NCBI GenBank assembly: GCA_016210115.1
Contig: JACQUW010000210.1
Span: 1 to 37,520 of the forward strand
From: Deltaproteobacteria bacterium
GTDB taxonomy: Bacteria > Desulfobacterota > Binatia > UBA9968
Direction of reading: 5' to 3'
DNA: 37,520 nucleotides
Shown here: positions 1-8,132 of the stretch, piece by piece
Position numbering within the stretch: the first letter of the stretch is position 1
How the letters are laid out: every line of letters begins with the position of its first letter
Program-made: the position numbers and the translations under genes
The notes under the pieces: generated by a model
Seen by the model: the letters and a program-made list of their open reading frames with translations, nothing else
Told to the model about the DNA's origin: nothing
Database searches by the model: none

Positions 1-153
1 GGAACGACATGAATTAGTGCTTCACTCTGAACAATGAAAGGCACACTTTTCTGGATCTTGCTTCGGGTCGGCTACCTTTATAATCGATTTCTTGTATCTC
101 TCATGCCCCAATTCTATGACTATTGCCGCTTGGTTCGCACCGATGCTCCGCGA

Positions 154-1161
154 TCAACGCAGGAGCACCAACGCGAGTGCCACAAGCGCGGCAACGAATG
201 CAGTGCCGGCCAGCCCTAGCGCCACGAGCATTGCGGTCCGCCACCGCGCCTCCACCTTTCGCCATACAATAACGGGATCGTCTGCTCCAACACCACGCTC
301 GGTGAAGAGCGACTGCTGCATTATTTCCTTTGCCGAAAGTACCTCTTCCATGGCGGATTCGAAATGCCGCTGGGATATCCGTTTGCCCAAATCTGAGCCG
401 GGTTCGGCCGCAGCTGCGGCTGCGGCCTTGATCACTGCATTTTTGATATCGCCACCGCTCACCGCGTACCGCTCGGCAAGCCGCCGGAAATCGACATCCG
501 GCGCCAGCGGCGTCTTTTTCGGATGAATCTGCAGCTGCCAGATCCGCGCGCGCTCTTCGCCCCCCGGCATCTGAAAAAGCACATGGGTTCGGATCCGCCG
601 CTCAAATGCCGGGTCAAGATTCGCAGCTAGATTGGTCGCAAAGATCACGATGCCGTTAAACGCCTCCAACTCGCGAAGCAGAACGTTGACCGTCAAGTTA
701 CTCTCACGATCATGTGGCAAAATGGCGCCGGCCGACCGGCGCGACGCGATGGCATCAGCTTCGTCAAAGAAAAGGACTGCGTTTTGCTCGACCGCCGCGC
801 GAAATGTAGCAACGATATTTTTCGGCGTCTCGCCTACCCACATCGACTCCGCCTCGGCGTAATCGACGACAAGAAGCTTCATGCCGAGCGCATGCGCGAC
901 AGCCTCGGCGCAGATCGTCTTTCCAGTCCCAGGCGGTCCCGCAAAATTAAACGCCAACCCAAGCCCCGACGCGTGCCGCTCACCTAGACCCCAGCGGTGG
1001 AAGATCAGGGTTTGGTTCCGAACTTCGGCAAGGGCCTGCTCCAGAGTACGCCGGGTTTGAGGCGGGAGAACGACATCCGCCAATGTGCGTTCCGGCGTGA
1101 CGGTTTCCACTACCCGACGCGAACCCAGACCCGTAAACAACGAAATTAGAGGACTGGTCAT
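154..1161 (-). CDS. AAA+ ATPase with a C-terminal membrane anchor
   Basis: A single AAA+ module that hydrolyses ATP, probably to remodel a protein partner. Counting from the chosen start, Walker A GPPGTGKT is at about residues 75-82, a pore-loop-like WVGE at about 108-111, and Walker B VLFFDEAD at about 129-136. A sensor/arginine-finger region (FATNLAANLDPAFERRIRTH) follows, then an AAA lid. The last 25 or so residues are a hydrophobic helix, so the protein is likely tail-anchored with the ATPase in the cytosol. The frame is open to 1212, but that start overlaps the upstream gene; ATG at 1161 removes the overlap and gives 335 aa, close to one AAA domain plus anchor. It lies 19 nt downstream of the peptidoglycan-binding protein gene and is probably co-transcribed. 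The partner is unknown. Family certain, role uncertain. Confidence 0.85.
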   Translation of the reverse strand: MTSPLISLFTGLGSRRVVETVTPERTLADVVLPPQTRRTLEQALAEVRNQTLIFHRWGLGERHASGLGLAFNFAGPPGTGKTICAEAVAHALGMKLLVVDYAEAESMWVGETPKNIVATFRAAVEQNAVLFFDEADAIASRRSAGAILPHDRESNLTVNVLLRELEAFNGIVIFATNLAANLDPAFERRIRTHVLFQMPGGEERARIWQLQIHPKKTPLAPDVDFRRLAERYAVSGGDIKNAVIKAAAAAAAEPGSDLGKRISQRHFESAMEEVLSAKEIMQQSLFTERGVGADDPVIVWRKVEARWRTAMLVALGLAGTAFVAALVALALVLLR

Positions 1162-1180
1162 ATCTCGGTTATCCAGCGGC

Positions 1181-2314
1181 TTAAAAGATTTTGCGGAACT
1201 TTTCCAGGGCATCCTGGATGAGCCAAGGTCCGACCGTGCGGAGGTGCTCGATCGTCTGGCCGTTCACGATTGGGATACAGAAGCCGCGTGAGCACACTTG
1301 GCCCTGCTGGATGTCATCGATGTGCAGGTCACAAAGAGTCTTCGAAGGCGCCGCCGCCTGGGGGATGCAAATATGTAACCCCGGGCCTTGCTTGACGATT
1401 TCACGGAAAGTATCGCGTGGACCGTGAGCATTGAACATATCACGACAGAACTTGGAGTCCGTGAGCGGAATGCTTACTGGAACAACGTTCGGGTCTGGGC
1501 TCAACCGCGGGCCTGTGGTCAGCCTGTCCATCTGCGCGAAAAACGCCCTCCGATCAAAGATTGTACAGAACAGCCCCTTGGAGCCCACGCCCCGGAAAAC
1601 ATTGATGATGATCCGGATGTTCTTCCAGATATCGAAAGGCTTCATCCGGGTGTGCAGCTCCTTCAACGTCTCCGTCGTGCTCGCGTTATCGCCGCCAAAC
1701 CGCGCGGAAAGCTCCTTCGCCGGCAGTGGCCCTTCATGTTTAGCGACAAACGGAAAGAGCATCAGCTCGTCCGGCTTCTTCGCGTCATTGCTGCGGCGGA
1801 CCGCGTCCTGAATATCCTGAGGCAGGTCCGACAACGGCGGCTCGAACGCCTCACCGCCTCCCGTACGGGAGGGTTCAGCGGCAGCGGTCAGCGCGCGCAC
1901 GACGCGCGGAGGACTCGCCGCTGAGGGCACGGCAGCGGCCGGCGGGCTGTGTGGGTGCGGAGCTGGCCACGACCCAGCCCGAGGTGCTCCGTCGCCCCCA
2001 TCGAGCACCCAGATCGCGTGATCAAGTGACGCAATGGTCATCCGACCCACAATGTTGTCGGCCTGGGTCTGGTACTTTCGATTGATGATCTGGAACTGTC
2101 GCTTATAAGCGAGCACCGCCGCCGCGGTCCGGGGACCATAATACCCGGGCTCCGAGAGGGCGTCACGCACTTCGAGGAAACGTAAGCGCACCAACGCCGA
2201 CTGGATAAGCGTCACGTGCTCGCCCCGCGCGCCGGGCACCACATGCGCCGGATCGGACACCAAACAGGCTTGCAGTGCTTTGTTGTCAGCGAACAATCGA
2301 GAGCGAAGCGGCAT
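1181..2314 (-). CDS. Peptidoglycan-binding-domain protein of unknown function
   Basis: 377 aa. Residues about 25-100 match a PG_binding_1 repeat: a helix with VTLIQSALVRLRFL, then GYYGPRTAAAVLAYKRQF and a closing VGRMTIASLD. A Pro/Ala-rich linker follows at about 110-150. The remaining 220 residues, which contain several cysteines (for example the DLHIDDIQQGQVCSRGFC stretch), I do not recognise. There is no signal peptide. The ATG has a strong GGAGGTGA ribosome site 4 nt upstream. It is followed closely by the membrane-anchored AAA+ gene, so the two probably work together. PG-binding domains without a signal peptide occur in cell-wall hydrolases exported by other routes and in phage-tail-like machines, but nothing else here supports either. 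Confidence 0.7.
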   Translation of the reverse strand: MPLRSRLFADNKALQACLVSDPAHVVPGARGEHVTLIQSALVRLRFLEVRDALSEPGYYGPRTAAAVLAYKRQFQIINRKYQTQADNIVGRMTIASLDHAIWVLDGGDGAPRAGSWPAPHPHSPPAAAVPSAASPPRVVRALTAAAEPSRTGGGEAFEPPLSDLPQDIQDAVRRSNDAKKPDELMLFPFVAKHEGPLPAKELSARFGGDNASTTETLKELHTRMKPFDIWKNIRIIINVFRGVGSKGLFCTIFDRRAFFAQMDRLTTGPRLSPDPNVVPVSIPLTDSKFCRDMFNAHGPRDTFREIVKQGPGLHICIPQAAAPSKTLCDLHIDDIQQGQVCSRGFCIPIVNGQTIEHLRTVGPWLIQDALEKFRKIF

Positions 2315-2541
2315 AGGTCACCTCCCGCACCGTCATAAGGCGACAAGGGACTGCATAAATAATAAAGGTAAGAATGTGCTCCCGCAAACGGGGTGGCATC
2401 AGTCGTCGTCACTGAAATTGTGCGTTCTCTCCTTTCCAGAAGAGATGCATCGTGACAGGGCAACGACTGGAGAGAGCCTCTAAACTGTTGCGATCGGTAC
2501 CGCTCGCTCGGTTTGTTGCCGATGGAAAGGTTGGGACTCAT

Positions 2542-3338
2542 TTATTTGGACGACAGGATGTACCTGTTCATGAATATCAGCAAGGCATCGGCGAGGTCAT
2601 CGGCGAGACTCGACATGCCGCGATAGGCTCGCCCGAACTCCAGTTGGATCGCGTCGATGCCGCCGGGACGGTGACTGCCATAGGTGAATACCGTGTAGCC
2701 GCCCGCGAACCGCGAGTCTTCTCGCAGGCTTCTGGAGGCCATAGAAGGCATCACGCGATAGCCCTTGGTTTCGAGCAACCCGGTGATGCTTTGTTCGCCC
2801 TGCACTGCTGCGACGCCATGACGAGCGATGAGGGATTTGACGGTGAGGCCGGCGCGCGTACCACGGAAAATCGTACTTGGCTCGTCCGACTGTCCATGTA
2901 CATCCACCAGCAGTCCGCCGCTGGGAAATCGGTTCGACACGTCTCGGAGCGCGCAACTCGCTCATGGTAGGCTGCATAGGCGGGCAGTGCGTCGGCCGAT
3001 TCCATCGCCTCTGCTTCAGCTCGATTGGCATCGAGATATTTGCGGCTGAACTTCGCAACTACGAGATAAGGACTCTTGCCGGTCCTGGCCGCGATGATCT
3101 TAGCAGCCCGCTCGGAGAGGTTTCGTGTGCCCACATCGCGAACGATAGCGCCCTTGACGCGTGGACGGATCCAGCCTACGGGCTCGGTTCCGTCATGGGG
3201 GACCGTGAGGATTAGAGGAAGCGAGCCCACGGTTGAAACGACCATATTATCCGGGTCGTATGCACACACAGCCTGAGATGGAAAGCCACAAAGCAATAAG
3301 GCGATGAGCGCTTGCACTATCTGTCGTGAGTTCCTCAC
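2542..3338 (-). pseudogene. N-formylglutamate-amidohydrolase-like protein, frameshifted
   Basis: Two overlapping frames together encode one protein. The first (from 3338) has a Sec signal peptide (MRNSRQIVQALIALLLCGF, cleavage near QAVCA), then LILTVPHDGTEP, VRDVGTRNLSERAAKII and FSRKYLDANR. These match the metal-binding and substrate-binding segments of the N-formylglutamate amidohydrolase fold. The second frame (to 2542) continues with RDVSNRFPSGGLLVDVHGQSDE, the conserved DVHG metal site, and then a normal C-terminus. The switch lies at about 2945-2965 and needs one extra base to restore the frame. The start is GTG with no clear ribosome site. If repaired, it would be an exported metallo-hydrolase of about 265 aa. 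Either a real single-base loss or an assembly error. Confidence 0.75.
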
Positions 3339-3457
3339 TACAATTGGCCGGCCATCTAGGTTGACTCACTGCCGAAAGCTGGGCCGCGTCATACCGAAGC
3401 AGGTTCGGCGAGGCGGCTCGGGTGAACCCAACCGAATAGCGGCAAGGGCTGGGCAGC

Positions 3458-3856
3458 TTATGCCTTGGCAACAACAACGATATCGCCGTAGGTGCTCTGG
3501 ACAATGGCTCGCAATTCCGCCTGCTCGGCCGCTGGAACGTTAAACTTGTCGAGCGTCTGCTGAAAGTCGTCCATGAACGCCTCCCATTCTTGGGGCGTGA
3601 TATTGAGGTGGCGATGGGAATCGGCCATGGAGCGCCCCGTGTATGTCTGCGGGCCGCCTGTCGCCCAGCAAACCATTTCGGTGGCGAGATACTTGAAGCC
3701 GGCGGGTGGCACTTTGTGGTGCACCTCGTCGACCGCGGGGTTGGCATTCAAGCGCGGATCGGCCATGACGCGGTCGATAAAGTCATCAACCACGGTTGCG
3801 ATGCTGTAGACGCCGCCAAGGCGATCATAAAGACTTGCCTTATTCTGGGTGGACAT
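3458..3856 (-). CDS. glbN: Group 1 truncated haemoglobin
   Basis: 132 aa, normal for a 2-on-2 truncated globin. Seen in order: the N-terminal SLYDRLGG, helix B VVDDFIDRVMADPRL, the E-helix region KYLATEMVCWATGGP, the YTGRSM loop and the proximal haem ligand His81 in DSHRHLNIT. Members of the family bind O2 and NO in the cytosol and often detoxify NO or help respiration at low oxygen. A very strong ribosome site (GAGGAGGC at 3863-3870) fixes the ATG. It lies 49 nt downstream of the MOSC gene on the same strand, which suggests a small operon. The gene symbol follows the family rather than a specific orthologue. Confidence 0.92.
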   Translation of the reverse strand: MSTQNKASLYDRLGGVYSIATVVDDFIDRVMADPRLNANPAVDEVHHKVPPAGFKYLATEMVCWATGGPQTYTGRSMADSHRHLNITPQEWEAFMDDFQQTLDKFNVPAAEQAELRAIVQSTYGDIVVVAKA

Positions 3857-3905
3857 GGCATTGCCTCCTCATAAGTTTTTTTGCACTCTGCCACGCTATG
3901 TCGCA

Positions 3906-4733
3906 TTACTCAATTCTGACTGGATCACCACGGCGAATTGTGCCGCCCCGCACTACCGCAGCATACACACCGATGTTGGTTTGGTTATACTGGGCCGCAG
4001 TGCGGAGGATTCCCGGATCGCTTGCGAGATCCCCTTGCCCGAGAGTGGTCATTACGCAACGCCCGCAAGGACCGGTGATGCTCAGGCTCACTTGGTCCCC
4101 GATGGCGAGCGTGTGGCCGACCCAGGCATTCTCCGCAAAGCCATTCTCACCTGAGGCCAGTTGCACCACGATGTTGGGACGAAACCGTCGGACCTCGAAG
4201 CGGCCTTGCGGATACAGCTCCCGCAGGCGATCGAGCGTGGCCGTGGTCAAGAGATGGACCGTGGCACAGTCGAAGAAGGTCCCCTCGGGTAGAGTAAAAT
4301 CGGTGACCGTGTCCCGGTGGTCGAGGCCTTCCATGTCCGGCCAGTACTCCTCGGCGCTCACCGCCCCGCGCTGGGCTGCACAAAGTATCACCTCACGGTT
4401 GAGCGCCTGTGAGAGAATCTGGTTGAGATCGCCCTGGTCACTAGTGACAGTGGTGCCATCGGGGAGGGCAATTCGGACCGGAGGGATTTTTGCGGCCGCG
4501 CGCGCCGGCTCGATGAAGGTGGCGCGGAAATCGACGAAACGCGGCCATTTGCGCGGGTTCTTGGCGGTGGCCACCTTCCCGTCGGAGCTGTCGACGAGGG
4601 CATACGAACGATCCCCAAGTAGCCCGCGCCCCGTAACCTCAGCGGCGTTAAGCTCCTCTCCCATCATGGATTTCACGGGATACTGCCACAGCGAAGTCAC
4701 CGAACCCATCTCGCTTTGGCTTGTATGGGACAT
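3906..4733 (-). CDS. MOSC-domain protein (YcbX-like)
   Basis: 275 aa. The N-terminal beta-barrel domain begins VTSLWQYPVKSMMGEEL and GLLGDRSYALVD, the hallmark of MOSC_N. The C-terminal MOSC domain holds RFRPNIVV and GPCGRCVMTT, whose first cysteine fits the conserved MOSC cysteine. MOSC proteins handle sulfur or molybdenum-cofactor chemistry; bacterial YcbX and YiiM help reduce N-hydroxylated compounds. The ATG at 4733 is preceded by AGGAGG with a 6-7 nt spacer. It sits directly upstream of the truncated-haemoglobin gene. Reducing hydroxylamine-like or nitrosative products would be a sensible shared role, but this is inference. Confidence 0.88.
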   Translation of the reverse strand: MSHTSQSEMGSVTSLWQYPVKSMMGEELNAAEVTGRGLLGDRSYALVDSSDGKVATAKNPRKWPRFVDFRATFIEPARAAAKIPPVRIALPDGTTVTSDQGDLNQILSQALNREVILCAAQRGAVSAEEYWPDMEGLDHRDTVTDFTLPEGTFFDCATVHLLTTATLDRLRELYPQGRFEVRRFRPNIVVQLASGENGFAENAWVGHTLAIGDQVSLSITGPCGRCVMTTLGQGDLASDPGILRTAAQYNQTNIGVYAAVVRGGTIRRGDPVRIE

Positions 4734-5196
4734 AATCCAACCTCCTTAGGTTAGCTGAACCCAATAGTTCCCTAAAGCAAGCGACGCCTAAACGCCGTGG
4801 GCGTTCCGCGGGTCGTATCGATGAAGCGGTACAGGATGGTGTGGACATTTACTCTGTATCCATGTGGCCACAGTCCCTTCGCCGCTTCTGAGTAGGTCTG
4901 GGCCAAAAACTGTTGATTTGCAGCGGGCATCGCTCCTCTCACGTGCTTCTTGGTTGTTTGAAATACTCCTTACCTTCAATGAATACGACAAAGGAAGATC
5001 AGTCAACAATGCCGGTTTCTGGTAGCCGTCGTCGATCAATAACTTGGCCTTTCATAGAACTTCGTAAAGGAAGCGACAGGTAACGGCGTGCGCTTCACCT
5101 GCGCCGAGCCCGTACGGCAAAGCCATCAAGTGCAAGCGCCTGTTGGTTATCCAAAACGCCTGTGACCCCTTGCCGAACCCAGCAAAGGCAGGCAGG
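4734..5196. other. Intergenic stretch without a supported gene
   Basis: I see no protein with recognisable family features on either strand; the short frames at 4788-5039 and 5052-5249 look like chance ORFs. At 5187-5199 there is a half copy (GGCAGGCAGGTTAC) of the right arm of the palindrome found elsewhere in this window. It abuts the stop codon of the kinase-like gene. The upstream regulatory region of the MOSC gene must lie in the left part of this stretch, but no clear promoter boxes stand out. Confidence 0.5.
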
Positions 5197-5952
5197 TTAC
5201 ACCAAAGCAGATAATTCCAAAACGCCAATGAGCGATATGCCGCCAACAAGATAGAGAAGCGGCGCGTCCCAGGTGTGGGGAGAGAGGGCTTCGGCCAAGG
5301 TCGTGGCTAATGGAACGATTCCGAGTGCTAGAAGAAACTGAAGATCCGTCAAGTGCTGCCGCAAAAGAGCGACGGCGATAATGGCGCTCAGAAACACGCA
5401 GGCACTGCCTTCAAGAGTTCTAGTATAGATACGATCTGTAAACAAAGCTTTTACGCGATACTTTCGCTTGCCAAAGCGAACTCCAACAGGTTCGGCAAGC
5501 CCGTCACCTATGCCAGCCACGAGCACTGCGATATAAATGAGAGGTTGCTTCCCATACCGCGCCAGCCATACAGCCACTAAAACGATGACAAGGTAAGTGG
5601 CGAGAATCTGTGTGGAAAGCCACAACAAGGTGAAAGGGCGATCCTCGGGCCGATCTATAGCGGCGTAAGCGGTGGAAAGAAAGCCAGACCGGGAACGCAG
5701 GGCATGACTGAACGTGCCGATCCAAAGCAAAAAAATTATTCCACTCGTTAAGGTTGTTGTCGTTGAGATTTGAAATGGAAGATGATGCGCGAGAAAGAGC
5801 GTAGAGAAAAACAGGATAAAATGAAAAATTTTCCGTGTGTAGTTAACTCGGATACCGCACTTCTGTACCCATAGCCCAAGAAAATAGGCAGAGCCATACA
5901 AAATGATGGCCTTAAGAAATTCATGGAGCCAGTAGTTTTCCATCAGCGACAT
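5197..5952 (-). CDS. Phytol/dolichol kinase-like membrane protein
   Basis: About 251 aa with about seven hydrophobic segments. Family marks are RKIFHF after the first membrane helices (compare RK-x-x-H in phytol and dolichol kinases), GIGDGLAEPVGVRFGKRKY (the conserved GDG-x-A-x-x-xG-x-x-xG motif) and TRTLEGSA (compare KT-x-EGS). Relatives use CTP to phosphorylate isoprenoid alcohols at the membrane; the CDP-diglyceride synthase fold is related. The exact substrate is unknown. The frame opens with TTG at 5958. ATG at 5952 or 5943 is more likely, and neither has a clear ribosome site. No neighbour suggests a pathway. Confidence 0.72.
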   Translation of the reverse strand: MSLMENYWLHEFLKAIILYGSAYFLGLWVQKCGIRVNYTRKIFHFILFFSTLFLAHHLPFQISTTTTLTSGIIFLLWIGTFSHALRSRSGFLSTAYAAIDRPEDRPFTLLWLSTQILATYLVIVLVAVWLARYGKQPLIYIAVLVAGIGDGLAEPVGVRFGKRKYRVKALFTDRIYTRTLEGSACVFLSAIIAVALLRQHLTDLQFLLALGIVPLATTLAEALSPHTWDAPLLYLVGGISLIGVLELSALV

Positions 5953-6089
5953 GGCCAACTGTTAAAGTAGATTCGGCGTATCTCCGTTAGGTTTTTTGTA
6001 GTCAAGGCGGACTCTATTGTATTCGCCGGCATTTAGCAATAAATTCGACCTGGTGAAACCGCTCTCTGGGCCAAATCTGTGATCGCCGA

Positions 6090-6282
6090 TCATCCGCTTC
6101 TCTGAATTCCCGCCTCTCTGCGAGTTGCCACATACGCCCACGTCGTGGCTATCGCAACCACGAGCGAAAGCAGTGGACGACCCCAATCAGCATCAGCCAC
6201 CGTGTCCCGATGGCAAAGGCAAGCATATAGATCGCAAACGGGATCGCGCCCGCTAGGGTACTTGGAAGCTGAGCGCCGTCTT
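6090..6282 (-). pseudogene. Remnant of an unidentified membrane protein fused to the helicase remnant
   Basis: Directly after the helicase codons RLYAEQQFKDGAQ the sequence turns into a membrane helix (LAGAIPFAIYMLAFAIGTRW). After another frame change it reads LLSLVVAIATTWAYVATRR and ends at a TGA at 6090-6092. This looks like the last two transmembrane helices of an unrelated protein joined by a deletion. I cannot name the family. Confidence 0.35.
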
Positions 6283-6501
6283 TGAACTGCTGCTCGGCAT
6301 AGAGCCGGCTTTTGGCTCTTTCCGCGAACCTGGTTTCATTCCGCCGTGAATGAAGCCGACACGAAAACCCCAGTTCTTGAGGATGTCAACAAGGTAATCA
6401 AGGGTGTCTTTAAACTCAGTGAAGATCAGGAGCCGCTTATCCGAGTGGTCAAAGAATCCCTCCTTGTGGAGGAGTTCTTTCAAGCGCGAGAGCTTGGCTT
6501 C

Positions 6502-6526
6502 GCCTGCCAGCGCGCGGGCAGGCAGG
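6502..6526 (-). repeat. Solo palindromic repeat inside the helicase remnant
   Basis: A 25-nt imperfect palindrome, minus strand CCTGCCTGCCCGCG...CTGGCAGGC. It matches 24 of 25 bases of the plus-strand sequence at 6830-6854, the edge of the GIY-YIG insert. It adds the in-frame codons LPARALAG after PPD. Both helicase insertions follow CCGGAC, so either the site is preferred or the repeat includes those bases. Confidence 0.6.
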
Positions 6527-6829
6527 TCCGGCGGCGCCATGCGAGCCAACTGCTGCGCTGTTTTCAACGCCTCTTCAAGGCGATGTGCACGGTTTTCCAG
6601 TGAATGCCGAAGGGCGTAGGTACTGGACGCGAGTCGCCGCTGGTAAAGGGACATGAGGAATCCAACGGCGCGGGCGCGGGGATCTTCCTCTTGAGCTGCG
6701 GCCCTGGCGCTTTGCATCTTTACGAAGCGGGTCACGTCCCGATAGAGATCAAATTCCGCTCCATCGATTTGAAAATCCACGGTATGAGGGATTCTTTTGG
6801 TAAAGATTTTTCTTGCCTTCCAGGAACCG

Positions 6830-7132
6830 CCTGCCTGCCCGCGCTCTGGCAGGCGGGCCTGCCGCGCCCGACCGCTAGCTATTAATTCCTTCAACCATTG
6901 TCGGCCAAAGCCCGTTTTGAGATCGGCCTCGCGTTTAACCGCCTCTTCGCGCGACTGGTATTCTTCGTAATGAGCAATCTTTACAGGCTTATTCCGCTTC
7001 GTCCATTCGACCTTGCCCGTTATATGGTCTTGCCAACGACGCTGAAGATTTTCCGTCTGACCGATGTAGTGCCTGCCGCCTTCACACTCAATCGCATATA
7101 CATAGAACATGTTCGGTCGCGGCGCAGGCAGG
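6830..7132 (-). mobile_element. GIY-YIG nuclease module inserted in frame in the helicase remnant
   Basis: The helicase sequence FPERQPD...GSWKARKIFTKR is interrupted by 303 bp, an exact multiple of three. The insert encodes, from ATG at 7110, MFYVYAIECEGGRHYIGQT, LQRRWQDHITGKVEWTKRN, a YEEYQSREEAVKREADLKTG segment and GRQWLKELI. This is a complete small GIY-YIG domain of the UPF0213/YhbQ type, with the (G)VY and YIG strands, the RR of the helix and the Glu of KREADLKTG. On the plus strand the ends are CCTGCCTGCCC...GCGCAGGCAGG, an inverted repeat. It has no own stop codon and reads through into the helicase. No target duplication is evident. The ends match palindromes found elsewhere in the window. 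Confidence 0.75.
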
Positions 7133-8010
7133 TCCGGCTGCCGTTCAGGAAAATAAACCATCGCTTCTTTGGTCCGCCTGAGATAAAAAGGCGCCCTGCG
7201 CCGGTTCATGGCTTCCCGGATGGAACGTACGTCTGCATAGGCGTCCGCGTCCAATAGCTGCAAGAAAAGACTGAAATTGACCGGATCGCCCTTGTGAGGC
7301 GTGGCAGTTAGCAGGAGAACATGATCCGCTGTATCCCTCAAAAGCTCCCCCAGCCCGTAACGCGCCGTCTTTCTTGAGGGCGGGGTCCAAGACATCCGGT
7401 GGGCCTCGTCCACGATGACCAGGTCCCAATGAACCTGGCGAAGTCCCGGCAAAATATCTTCACGCTTGCTAAATCGAGGGAAGTAAGAACCTGGTTTTGT
7501 TCCAGCCACTGATTGACTCCGAATTGGTCGCGGATATTGCTGCCTTTCACAACCAGGAACTTTTCGTCGAACTTCTCTTTTTAGCTCCCGCTGCCACTGA
7601 AACGTGAGATTCGACGGGCCCACGATCAGGATTCGCTCGGCCAGTCCTCTCAGCTTCAGTTCGCGAATCAGGAGACCGGCCATAATCGTTTTACCCGCTC
7701 CAGCATCATCGGCCAGGAGGAACCGGACCCGCGCTGTCTTTAGGAGGTAATCGTAGACCGCTCACAATTTGTCCGCTGCGGATTGGTGATTCGACAGCCA
7801 TGAATATTAGTATCTAAGAAGTACGCCCTGGATGTTGATAATTGTCCGAACTAAGAAGCAGGCAAGCCCTGTATCCGCATGGGCCGGCAGCCCTGCATCC
7901 CTCCAAGAATTTTAGGCACGATTCTAAGCGATTTCAGGGTCTGATAAAAGGGCGGATTATAACAGAAGAGCTATGTGGGAGAAATGCAGCTTGGAGCAGG
8001 GAGCCGGAAT

Positions 8011-8105
8011 AGTCAGATCAGAGATCGGAGGTCGAAAGTCGGAGGCAAGAGGTCGGAGATCAGAAAACCAGAGGTCAGAGATCGGAAGTCAGACGGGAGA
8101 GAGGG
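8011..8105 (+). repeat. Purine-rich 7-nt tandem repeat tract in a gene-free stretch (7802-8132)
   Basis: About a dozen imperfect copies of a 7-nt unit such as AGATCGG, AGGTCGA, AAGTCGG, AGGTCGG and AGATCAG follow one another, with small slips. No gene is supported anywhere in 7802-8132. The tract lies just downstream of the MFS transporter stop codon. It is probably a slippage-expanded repeat; a regulatory role is not shown. Confidence 0.6.
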
Positions 8106-8132
8106 CAAGTGAGAGGGAGCCGATCAGCGGAT

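Larger units (their letters stand above)
6253..7801 (-). pseudogene. SNF2/DEAD-type helicase remnant carrying a GIY-YIG insertion
   Basis: Core helicase motifs are clear: Walker A DDAGAGKTIMAG (7675-7720 region), ILIVGPSNLTFQWQREL, the DEAH box VIVDEAHRM and motif III LLLTATPHKGD. Then come FYLRRTKEAMVYFPERQ, VDFQIDGAEFDLYRDVTRFVK and the start of the second RecA domain (LLIFTEFKDTLDYLVDIL, GFIHGGMKPGSR). The usual family length is around 900 aa or more. Three defects are visible. After a plausible first 15-17 codons (ATG at 7801, MAVESPIRSGQIVSG) a deletion changes frame and leaves a TGA just before AVYDYLLK. Near 6330 the frame shifts (KEPKAG versus RLYAEQQFKDGAQ). The rest of the helicase C-domain is replaced by membrane-protein codons. 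An open frame of 476 codons remains (6253-7683) but cannot make a working helicase. Confidence 0.8.

Noticed and set aside
3796-4749. Open reading frame of 317 codons on the plus strand
   Set aside because: Mirror of the MOSC gene, which has strong motifs and a ribosome site on the other strand.
5052-5249. Small 65-codon minus-strand ORF
   Set aside because: It overlaps the end of the kinase-like gene, has no ribosome site and no recognisable family.
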